A DNA stretch of 64,000 nucleotides from Letharia columbiana (lineage: Eukaryota; Ascomycota; Lecanoromycetes; Lecanorales; Parmeliaceae), in contig NW_023501063.1 in the NCBI RefSeq assembly GCF_014066305.1, forward strand, positions 310,001-374,000, in the 5' to 3' direction. The notes beneath the pieces were generated by a model. The model did not search any database, had not been told where the DNA came from, and saw only the letters and a list, made by a program, of their open reading frames with translations. This document shows, piece by piece, positions 35,461-47,844 of the stretch. The first letter of the stretch is position 1; every line of letters starts with the position of its first letter. The translations under genes were made by a program, and so were the position numbers.

Positions 35461-38379
35461 ATTTTTTATAAGTAAAGGCTTATAAATTAAATTTATAATT
35501 ATTTTTTTAATTAAGAGCTATCGAGTAAATAGATAAATAATCTTTAATAAGCGAACTTTAATAAGCGGGCTATTCGACTATCGAGCGAACTTTAATAAGC
35601 GATATTTAAATTTCTTACGCTTTAATAATTATTAGATTAAATTTAGAAATTCTTTTTTTATCTAAAAGTTCTTATTTCGTTCTATAATTTTAGAAAGAAA
35701 TCTTAAAATTTTAATAGAAAATAAAAAGTTATTCTAAAATTAAATAATATATATCTATTTTTTAATTAGAGCTATTCGATTATATTTTTTTTATAATTAT
35801 AAATATTAATTTATTTATTCGCGATAATTTAGTTAATCTAATTAAAGAGCGTAGTAACTCTAAATTTATAATTAATTATATATATAAATTTAAGATTTTT
35901 AAGCTTAGCTCTATTTTATTCTATTATATATATTAATAGAATTAATTATTAATTACTAACTAACTTATTAATATATAATTAAACTTATAAACTTTTCTTT
36001 AAATTTAAACTTAAATTCTTCTTTAAGTTTTTTATTATATCTATTTTATTCTTCTTTATCTAAAAATCTTATAATTTTATAATATTAATTATTATCTTAA
36101 GTTTTACGCGAGCGTTATAAATTAAAATAAAAATAATAAGCTTTTTATATACTACTTCTTTCTTTTTTTTTTTTTTTTTTATTTATTATAATATTATAAT
36201 AATTAGAAAGATAATTAGAAAGATACTTAGAAGTTATATTTTATTTTCTTCTTATAAAATATCTTTTAAATACTATCGTTTATAGATCTAGTAAATATAT
36301 ATACTATAAAATTAATATAATAGTAATTTTATATAGCGAGAAGATAAATAATAATAGAATTATAAATAATCTATTATTAAAAGTAAAAGATAAGATTCTC
36401 TATTATTATAAAGTAAAATTAAATTTATAATTTTAATTATATATATAGAAGTAAATAATATAAATAATCTTTAGCGAATACTTCGCGATAATAATCTTTT
36501 AATTAAATTCTTCTTATTTTTATCGCTATTAAGATCTTATAATTATTTAATTAATATTAAAAATTATAAGTATAAAGCGATAGAAGAGCTCTCTTAGAAT
36601 TCTTATATTATTAAATCTTATTAATATATAATAGCTCTCAAAGTATATAATTTATTTAAAGCTCGCTTATAAAAAGTATATAATATTAATCTTAATATAA
36701 TATTAATTATAAGAGATAAAGTTAAAAATATAAATAGATTTAAAAGCGTAAGTTTAGAGAAGTAGAAAAAGATATTATAAGAGATTAAAGATATATACTT
36801 TTATAAATAATAAGATCGATTATATTATAATATTATTAGATATTAATATATATAATTTTTTTATTTAATATTTTAAAGAGAAAGTATATATCTATATTAG
36901 CTATATAATTAAGTCTAAATAATTAAAAATAAAAAAGTATTATTAATAATAATAAGAGTATAATCTTATAATAAGAAGATTTAATAGAGAAGAAAATATT
37001 AAATAATCTTATCTATCTCGTAATTTTAAGATAAATAAAAAAAGAGAAAGAATAAGAGATAAGTATATTATTAGATAATAACTTAAAGTTATTAATTAGA
37101 TTATTTAATATAATTAAGTAATCTTATAAATAGAGATTACTTCTTATCTTTATAATAATTTAAAAGTTTTAATAGAGAGCTTATTAGTCTCTATAAGCGA
37201 AAATAATATATATTCGACTTTTATAACTACGAATCTTATTATATAATTAAGATATATAAATATAGAGATTTTACGATATAGAACTATTCTTCTAAAATCG
37301 ATTATAAGATATACTATTATTATTTCTCGCGTATATAAAATTATTAACTTATAATTTTTAGATTAAAAAAATATATAATTATATATAAACGAATTCTATA
37401 GTAAATACTCTTTTTATTTATTACTCTCTCTTTAATAAAAGTATACTAAAAATTATCTAGACTAATTAATTAAAATTCGATCTATTATCTTTATATATTT
37501 ATTTTAATAAGATTAAGTATATAGTATAAAGGAATTTAATAGTATAATAATTTAATATAAATAATAATAATTTTCTAGATTTACTAGGCTCGACTAAATA
37601 ATAATTAAAGAATTATAATTATACGCTAAATAAATAAAAGTTAGATAAAGATAACGATAGAGATAAAAGAGATCTTTTAAATAATAATTAATAACTATAA
37701 TAATAAAATTTTAAATCGCTTTTTATTCTTATTATTAAAATATAAATACTTAAATATAAGAGCTTAAAAGAAGAGATTATAATAGATTTCGCTATCTATT
37801 AATTAGAAAGATACTTAGAATTTTATAATATAAATTCTTTTCTCTTATATCGAACGCTAATTCTTAGAGTCTATAAATTTTTTTTAAGATAATTAAGAGA
37901 TAATAGACTTACTAATATATTATCTAATAGCTCTTTATTATTAATCTCTTAATTCTTTATAAAAACTATTTCTTATATTTAATAATAGCGAAGTAATAAC
38001 TTTATATTATTAAGTTTTTAGCTATTTACGCTATCTATCTTATAAGCCCTCTTTAATATTTCTATTAAGAGTTATAATCGATTTTAAGATATAATTCTTT
38101 TTAATTACAATATCTTTTTTACGTAGCGAGTATTTTCTATTTATAGATATACTCTAGAAATAGATAATACTTCTCGATTAAAGTTTATATCTTAAATATT
38201 TATATTCGTTAAGCGTATATTTTTCTTCAAATCTTCCTTCTTATTAGCTTTAATATTTCTATTAAATTTACTTTTATCTTTCTTTCTTAACTTTTTAACT
38301 TTTTCTTTTTTAATCTTATAGATAATATCTTAAATTCTCGCTATTATATTAAATTCTTACTTCTAATTTAATTTATACT

Positions 38380-41250
38380 AAATTCATTTACAGCTATTAT
38401 TTAACTTATAATATTATAGAATTTAAGAATTTAAGATCTTATTTTATACTCTTAATATATATACGCAATTAATATTATCGCTTAAGACCCTTCGTTAAAG
38501 TAATTATCATTACACCTTAAGCGTTCCTTTACTCACTTATATTTAATATTTCTCTTCTCTCTTATACGCGTAATAGACGTAGCCGATTCTACGATCTAAA
38601 TCTTAAATTTTAGACTTCGTATAAAGCTAAAATAATGCTTTATAGCAATTAAGTATAAATTTCTAATTCCCGATATTTAGTTAAGTTTAAAGCGTACTTT
38701 TATAAATTAGAAAAAAATATTTATCGATCAATCTTTAATCTCGATATCTTTATTTTATTAAATATCTTTATAGATAAAGCTATTAACGATATAAAAACGT
38801 AGAGATAATAGAGATTTTATACTCTCATAGATTATCTTAATAAGCTTTTATAAGAAAAATCTATATTTATAAATTATTCGAATTCTTATTTAATCTATAA
38901 GCGCGTTTTATAGTTCAGCTATATTCTATTTATATAGATTAATACTAAATGCTATCTCTTTCTTAATAATCTCCTTATTAGTAATATAAATTATATTTAA
39001 ATTTTTACTTCTAATCTAATTTATATTAAGATCGTTTATAACTATTATTTAATTTACGATACTTTAGAATTCGAGAATCTAAGATCTTATATTCCGTATT
39101 GAAATTATTAGCTATATATTTATTCGAATAAGAAGTTCTTACTAATAAAGAGGATATAAAGAGATTATTATTAGAAGAATAAATTTTCACGTTTTTTAAT
39201 AATTAGAAAGATAATTAGAATTCTATTCTATATTAAATATCTTAACTCTCTTCTATCTAAGTAAAGCACTTTTAACTACCTTATTCTTATTATTTACGCA
39301 CTTCCTTTTATTATATATTAATATATTATTTATATAAACTTTATATTCTTAACTATTAATATAACTCTTTTATTATAAATAGCGTAGAGATTACTAACTA
39401 TATAATTTATTAATAGAATAATAATTTAATAAAAAGCTAATATATAATAGAATTTCGATATTAGAGCCGCTTCGATAACTTCTTATAATATATTTAATAT
39501 AGAAATCTAAATTCATATAATATAATAAGGTAATAATATTATATTAATAATCTCCCGTATTATATAGGCGAAAGATCTTTTTAGAAGAAGTAAATTAGTT
39601 AATTTCTAATATCTTTTAATTTCCCGCAAAGTAATAACTAAAATATTATTAATTATATATATATATTACTTATTAATATATTATATTACTATACTTACTT
39701 TCTTACTTCTAATATCAATTTTTAGTCTTTATAAGTAAAGACTTTAATATACTCTTTCTTACAATCTTTATATCGAAAGCGCGAATAACTAAAAACTTAC
39801 TCTATTCGATTTTTTTCGCAATTATCTTTTTACAATTAGAAGACTTTAAGATTTCCTTTTAACTTAAAGCCTTAATATAAAAATTAAATAAACGATTATT
39901 CGACTAATTATTTATATTATTAAAAAGATTATTAAGATTTATATTATCTTTCAAATAGGCTAACTTAATATATAAATTAATATCGCTATTTCTATATAAT
40001 AGTAGTATAATAAAATCGCTATCAAAATTAATAATTATTAGTAATATATTATTATTAAATTAAATTAAGGCGAATAAGATAAAATAGTTACGATATAAAA
40101 TATCGATAAAAAAAATATTTAAGATACTAAGAAAGAAAGAAAGAGAGAATTTCTACTCGTAATTTTAATATTTTAAAATCTATCTAGCGTTATATTAGCG
40201 AAGTCTATCGAATTTAATCTATTAAATAACACTATATAATATAATAATTATACTTTTAATTATTATTATAATTATACTAATTAACTCTAAAAAAATTAAT
40301 CTTTTAGCTAGAAGATTTATATTTAAGTATTTAATAACTATATATTAAAATATACTTACTTTAAATTCTAGATATAAATATCTTTACTCTTAAATGAGAT
40401 AAAGAAGCTATAGATTTAAGATCGGATATTACTAAGAATTATCTGCTATTTTCTATTATATTTTAGCTATTTACAATTATTAATATACTTACTAATAAAA
40501 AAGATATACTATTACTATACGAATTTAGTCGCAATATTAATAATAATTATAAAAACTAAAACTATCAAATATAGAAATACTCGTTAATAAGAAAGGCGTA
40601 CTATTACTATATAAATTTAATCGCAATATTAGTAGTAATTATAAAAACTAAAGCTATTAAATATAGAAATACTTATTAATAAAAAAGGCGTGCTATTACT
40701 ATACGAATTTAATTATAATATTAATAATAATTATAGAAATTAAAGCTGTCAAGCGTAGGGATATAACCTTCGATTTAATATAGATTCTAGAATAAAAAGC
40801 CTCTTTTATTAAAGTAGTAATATTTTTATAAACGTATACCTATATTTAAATTAATTTAAGAAGTTCTATTCTATAAATATAAAATATATAAAGTTATTAG
40901 ATTAAGTATAATAGCTAAATATTATTAATTAAGCGTAATAAATAGAATAATAATTAAAATATCTTATTTTTAACTTAGAATAATTTTCCTTTTATTTATT
41001 ATATATTTTCTTTTTATAAAAACTACGTCTAGACTTTAATAATACTATATTATTATTTATAAGCTTATATCTTATTATAATTATCTGAGAAGCTATATAT
41101 CTTTCAATTATAAAGTAATTCTTTTTATATAAAATATATATAATTAAGCCACTAGATATTAGTTAGTAATTTTCTTTATTTATAATTATTAAAGAGTAAG
41201 TTATATTATTAAAATTACTCGCTAATTTTATTTTTATAACTTCTTAAAAT
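38380..41250. other. patch with weaker RIP inside the A+T block
   Basis: Here CA, TG and CC steps reappear (for example AATTATCATTACACCTTAAG near 38500, and runs such as CTCCCGTA near 39562), whereas they are almost missing on either side. This suggests a younger insertion or one that underwent fewer RIP cycles. No domain could be recognised in it by eye. It includes the 92-bp tandem repeat. Confidence 0.5.
40508..40783. repeat. 92-bp tandem repeat, three copies
   Basis: Units start at 40508, 40600 and 40692 with RCTATTACTATAYRAATTTA. Copies one and two are close to identical and the third is slightly more diverged. It lies in the less RIP-mutated patch. The first two copies keep CG where the third has TA, consistent with stepwise C-to-T loss. 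Confidence 0.85.
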
Positions 41251-44200
41251 ATTTATAGTATAGAGATTTAAATTTAAAGCGAATTAATCGATTTTAGAAC
41301 TATATAAATTAAGATCTCCTTTATTACTCAAGCGAATACGATTTAAAAAATAATTAAATTTATTAATCTCTACTATTCGCGGATTTCTTTTAATATATAA
41401 GCTTTTAAATCTAATTAGTAATAATATAATTAGCGTATATAATTAATTTATTATCTAGTTTAGATATATATAATTAATATAACTACGTACTTTTCTTATT
41501 TATAGCTATACTTTTTAAACTTTACATATAATCTTCTAATCTTCGCCTTCGCGAAGTCTTATCTTTATTTTACTTTAATAATTTAGATAAGTCTAAATTA
41601 ATAATTAATAAATTATTAATAATTTCTTAAACTTTCGCGATTATCGAGTTAATAACTTTAATAGATAATAATATTATATATTAATAAACTATAATTAATA
41701 TTATAATTAGTTATTATATTAAGAGATATAGCGCTATTAGATATATATTTACTTTATAAAAATAATATTATTAATTTAATTTAATTATAAAGTATAAAGA
41801 AAATAATTTTATTTTCTCTAGATATAAATAGTATTATAATAAACGAATATATTATAATATAAATATTATAATAATAAAAAGAATTTTTAAGAAAGAAGAG
41901 AGTGAATTAGAAAAGAATAATATTAAATATTCGTTATCGAACTAACTAATATTATATAATTAAAATCTTATTAGAATAAAATGCTATTTAAAGATAAATT
42001 AAATTTAAATATTAATTAAAAAGCTAATTAGAAAAAGAGGTTGACTTTTTTTTTATTAATATATATTATAGAGCTATATATAAGCGCTTCTTTCTATATT
42101 TTAAATATACTTTAGATATCCACAATTATATATATACGCCCCCTTTTATATTCTATACGTATTTCATATATTTCGATATTCTTTATATACGCGATATATC
42201 TATTAAAGATAATCTTATTAATTTAATTAATTTCTATTTAATCTCACATTTACTAGTTATAAGAAGAGCTCTTTATTTTAATATTATAATTTTATTAATT
42301 TATTATTTTTAGACGTCGGGCTATATATAGCTTATAATTAATCTACTTACTCTCTTCTCTTCTTCTATTATAAAGATAGAAGAAGATATTATTTCTTTTT
42401 CGCCTTCGCCTATAACGAACTAATTATTATTTTTATAAGATTAAAGATATTAACTTAAAGACGATATCGCTTAATTAAAAGTGGAGAATACGATATTTTA
42501 ATATTTTAACGCTTAAATAAAAGATATTATAATATTACTTGAATAAGAGAGAGTTATATTAATAAGAAAGATATTAATATTTAAGAATAATTTTAGCGCG
42601 ATAAAAGGTTTAATTTTTATATATAGAAGATTTAGATAGTAACTAGTCTAGCTAATTAAATTATTAAAACGTTTAAACTAGATTCTAATTCTATACTAAC
42701 GCCTAATAAAATAAATTTAATAATTTTAAAATATTAATATACGCTCTTATTAATATAGCTAGCGATTAGAATATTAATTAAATAAATATAATCTCTAATT
42801 TTAATAATTAAAATAATATAGCGATAAATAAGTACTAGTATTAAAGCGAATAAAGTATATATTATATTAAATAAAGAAGCGTTAATAGCTAAGCTAATTA
42901 GAGTTTTAAATTAATAAAATTAAATATTAATTCTATATTAGCGTTATTATATACTTTTAAATATATAATTATTAATTATAATATTAATTAGAAAGGATTA
43001 ATCTTTAATTTAAAATATTAAAAATAATATAGTAATATATTATTAAAGCGGTATAAGTTATTAAAGCGATATAAGTTTCTATTATAGCGAGAAGATAAGA
43101 TTTATATATTAAATATTAATCTTATTTTATTTCTAATATTTTATTTATTTACGTATCTTTTTTAATTTCTCTTTAAATATTTTAATCTTAAGATATTAAC
43201 TAGATCTTTATTTAGTATAAACTTAACTTTCTTAATTAACAATACTTAGTATAAGATATTAATAAATATATTTTAATATAAAGATAATAATAAATCTTAC
43301 TTTCTTTTTGATATTAATAATAAAAAATAATAGATATAGTAATAAATAAAGATAATATAGACTATATAGAATTAGTCTAAATCTAATAACAACTATTAAT
43401 CTATTTATTAAAGTTTAAAAATTAGAAAATTCTAGAAATAAATATAATTTAACGAATATACGCTTATCGGTTTCGAGAAGCTATATATTATTTATTATTA
43501 CTACGATGAGATTCTAATTTATCTATTTATAGATTACGAAATAAGCGATATAATAATATATATTAAGTCTAAGAGATATATTAAGAAATCTAATTTAAAT
43601 AATTTATAATAAACGAATCTAGTTAATAGTTATAAAAATTAGATATATTTCTAAACTAGATAATATAAATTATTAATAAATAGAACGATAAATAGAATAT
43701 CTAGCTTATTATTTACTCTAGAAAAGATAATATTAAGATTCTCTTATAATACTAGAAGATCGAAAGCTTATACGCGAAGACTTCTTAAAATAATTTTATC
43801 GCTAGATTATAAATATCGATATTCTATTTATAATCGCTAACAATTCTAAGATACTATAACTCTTACGCTATTTTAATCTTAATATATAATTAGAATTAGT
43901 ATTTACTATAAAGAATTAATTAATAAAAAAAGTTATAGAGCTAGAGATAAGATTATTAAAAAATTTACTAGTCGATAATATTAAAATCTCTTTAATTTTA
44001 AATTATTAATTATCTTATAATCGCTAATTATTTATAATAATTCTAATCTTTTTTATTAATATTAATTAATAATAATATAAGATTTTTATAGACTTTAAAT
44101 ATATCGAAGATAAATATACTAGTTAGAAATTTGCAAGTATTATTAATTTAATTCTTATAGAATATAAGATTTAATTTTATATACTTAGATTTATAATTAA

Positions 44201-46285
44201 TAACGCCAATAATAATAGTATACTCTTCGACGATTTAGTTATTTATCTTTCTATTTCCGTAGTAAATAACCCACTTAATATTAGAGAATTTAAATCTTTA
44301 AATTATTTATAATATATTCTTTATATAGCGTATATTATTTAATTAATCTTAAAAGAACTTCTAGATAATATTAGAGTTACTTTAATAAATAAAGAATTTT
44401 AAAGAAATTAAAGTAATAAAGAAGATAAAGACTAAGTTTAAATAAGTATAATTAATCTATCGATAACCCTAATAAAGATATAATATTTCTTATTATTATT
44501 CTAGTTATTATATTATTAATTATATTAAAATTCGAAAAATCGCTATATATATTAATATTAGCGACTAGCGTAAAAAAGTCTTTTTTATATTATAAGCTAA
44601 ATAACTTTAAAATAAGAACGTTTTAATATTAGACGAACGTTAATCTTCTAAAAAGAAGTAATATTATTAGAGATATTCTCTTAAGCTCTTTTAGAATATT
44701 AAGACTCGCTAAGATTTAATTTATTAGATATTAATTCGCGCTCTACTTCTTTATATCGATATTATATACTTCTTAAAAAATAGATTAGCTATCTACTTAA
44801 GATTAAATAATAAGAAATAATTATAGATAGAAACTATAGTCTAGATATCTAAATAATTTTCAATTAATTTTTAATAGATTCAATATTTAATTTAGCTTAT
44901 TAGGCCTTTTTATAAGTTTATAAAATTAATAAATAGAGGAAAGAAGGCTATAATTTACTACGTCTTTAATATTTATAATTATCTATTTAATTATATAGAT
45001 AAAGAGCTCGGAAAATTGAGAAGAAAGAGAATTCCTTAGAAAAAGAACTTTTTAAAGCTCTTAAGACGGCTCGCGAGAAATTAGCTATCTACTATAGTCG
45101 AATTTAATTAAATTTAAACTATTTATATAAATAAGCTACGCTTCTATATCTAAATTATAATAATATAAAATTAAAGAAATTAAATTAGAAGATTAATATT
45201 AAAGAGAAGCTATAAGCGGAGATCTACTAAAAAACATTTAAAAAGATATTCTAAAATTATTAAAATATTAATATAAATAGTTAATTATAAAGAGCTAAGC
45301 GAATAAATCGACTAAATAAAAATACGCTTAATTAAGCGATAGAATTCGAGGTTAAGAATTTAAATAATAAGAATAGATATAATTAGCTTTAGTAATATAG
45401 AAGAAATAATAAGTCTTTTAATTATTATTCTAGTTATAATCTTACTTCTAATCTTTATAAAGCTTCTTTTAATAATCTAGCGAATCTCTTAATTTTAAAG
45501 TAATAAAAGAAATTAAAGCCTAAATACGCTATAATCACTCAAATAACTCGTAATATTTTTTATCTTTTCACGAGGGCTATTGCGTATAAGCGGTGTTTCT
45601 TAATAATTAAAAGGTATTATAATGCTTAGAAGCATTATTTATTAGCGATATTCCGTATTCTAATAATAATTCTTTATGCGAAGTATCGAGAAAACGAGCT
45701 TAAATAGGCTAGACTTAATCTTAAAGGAGATCTTAATATATCGAATTAGATTAAAAAAGTTAATAGTACTTTATATAAAAACTTAGTTAATATCTATAAT
45801 AATTATATTAATAAAGATAATAAGCTTACGAAAAGTATTTTAATAAGTTTAATATTTATAAGTTTATTAAGATATATTACTAATACTCTATAATATATAA
45901 AGAAATAATTAATAAGTTTATAATTAGAGAGGATTAGTAATAATAAATCTAGTTTTAAAGAAGAGGTCTAAGATAATTTAAGAAGCGAATCTATTTATAA
46001 ATAGTTAATAAGTTTAATTAGATAGAGATAGACTTAGGGTACTTAATAGAATCGAGGTAGAGTAGAATAGAAGAGTGAGTTAGAGTTCGAGAGAAGGACG
46101 AATATAAAGTCTATCAAGCTTATCTAACGCGTTAAGGCGAATATATAAATAAAGATAATTATAGAATTTTATTCTTATAATATTTAAAGATTTAAAATTT
46201 AGAATATTCTTTTTATATTATAATTTTAAGAAGAAGAATAGAGACGCTTATAGTTCTAATTATTATTCTAATTATTAATATTAAT

Positions 46286-46375
46286 AAAAAAAAAAAAAAC
46301 TTATTTAAAAAACCTTTTTTTTTCCCCCTTTTTAAAAAAAAAAAAAAAAAATTTTTTAAATAAAAAAAAATAAAT

Positions 46376-46410
<35 letters not shown>

Positions 46411-46448
46411 TTAATATAAAAATAAATAAAAAAAAATTAATAAATATA

Positions 46449-46502
<54 letters not shown>

Positions 46503-46509
46503 ATATTAT

Positions 46510-46577
<68 letters not shown>
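46286..46577. repeat. poly-A tract near the right side of the A+T block
   Basis: About 290 bp of almost pure A, with uninterrupted runs over 60 bases, and a short CTTTTTTTTTCCCCCTTTTT interruption at the left. It ends abruptly at 46577. It could be a retroelement tail stretched by replication slippage or a consensus artefact. Confidence 0.75.
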
Positions 46578-46579
<2 letters not shown>

Positions 46580-47844
46580 TTCCGACTAGTAGATCTTCTT
46601 TTAATACTCTATTTTCTTTCTCTAGAGATACTAATTTAATAATTAATAAACTCTTATTATAACTCTTTTTATTCGCGTCAAATTAGTTTAGTTATACTAT
46701 ATTAAAACTTAGCATATTAATATTCTTATTTTAAACTCTTTTAATTATCGTAGTTATATCTTTAATATTAAATATATTAATTCTTACTTTATAAAGTAAA
46801 AGACTATATATTTTAATAATTACTCTTACGCTACTACTTATCTTTAAAATTTAATTCTTACTTTTTCTTAGTCTATTTATCTTCTTCTTATTTATAACTA
46901 TAATATATATATCGTTACTCGCTAGCCTTCTAGTCGTTCTAATAGATTTTCTTATAATATTTATACTCTTTATATATTTATTAATTATTATAATTATCTT
47001 ACTCAATATCTTCTTCTTTAATACTTTACTTACTATCTTATCTTATAGCTTTATAATAATCTTATTTAACTTATTATATAGTACTTAATCTTATTTTAAT
47101 ATTACTAATAATATAATAAAGATTTCTTTAATAATAAAGAAGAATATCGAGAATCGACTTAATACGCTAATATAGCTAGCTATCGATATATTACTTTCTA
47201 GATTAACTATTTAATACTTAATATATATAATCTTTTTCTTTATATTACTATCTCGATTACTTAAATTAATAGCTAGTTTATATACTTCGTTTAAGACTAT
47301 CTAGATTTTAAATTTATTATTTATTCTTTCTATAAATATTATCGTCGCTCTAAAGAATAATAACTACTTTATCTATTAATAATTTCTAATCTTTATCTAT
47401 TATTTTTAGTATAATATTTATCGATAACTTTAATATAAATGCGTATTTCTTAAAATCGTAATTATTATAATTCTATTAGGGTTAGCTAGTCTTATTCGAT
47501 ATAATTATAGAGATATAGATGTCCCCTAAAGCCAATTAAAGAGGTACTAGCCTTACTAAGTACTTTGAATACGTATATCTACTTTCTATAGCTCAATAAT
47601 ATAGCATGAGCGTTGTGCGAAAGTTTTTTTTGTGCTTGGCCCATAAGCTCTTCTCTTGTAGAAGACTCTCATAGCCCTAGCCTAGATAAGCCTAGCTCAA
47701 TGTAAAGTAGAGTAGTCAGCTGCCAAGAACCTGTTCCGCCCACACTCTGACTTAACCTCCGCAACGTAGAATGATGCAGTAATACCGTATGTTCCAACTG
47801 ACATGAGAAGGAGCTGGAGGCTTAATAATTCCGTAAGAGTCGGG

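Larger units (their letters stand above)
17811..47520. repeat. 29.7-kb A+T-rich block with RIP signature (decayed transposons)
   Basis: Base composition drops abruptly at 17811 and recovers at about 47520. Within it C and G survive mainly in CG, CT/AG and GC contexts, while CA and TG are almost absent over kilobases, the result expected from RIP (C to T preferentially at CpA on both strands) and the opposite of CpG deamination. Virtually no open frame longer than 60 codons remains. Decayed retroelement domains are still readable at 18.2-19.4 and 24.3-26.4 kb (minus strand), and several tandem repeats are present. No intact gene is visible anywhere in the block. Comparable blocks in other ascomycetes are AT-isochores, subtelomeres or regional centromeres; which applies here cannot be decided from the sequence. 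Confidence 0.92.

Noticed and set aside
46880..46956. Minus-strand similarity to LINE ORF1 (RKSIRTTRRLASNDI)
   Set aside because: Resembles the RxARRLxSGD block of Tad-type ORF1 proteins but is too short and isolated to support an element.
47475..47486. TTAGGGTTAG as interstitial telomere
   Set aside because: Fewer than two full units; expected by chance and not at a structural boundary of its own.
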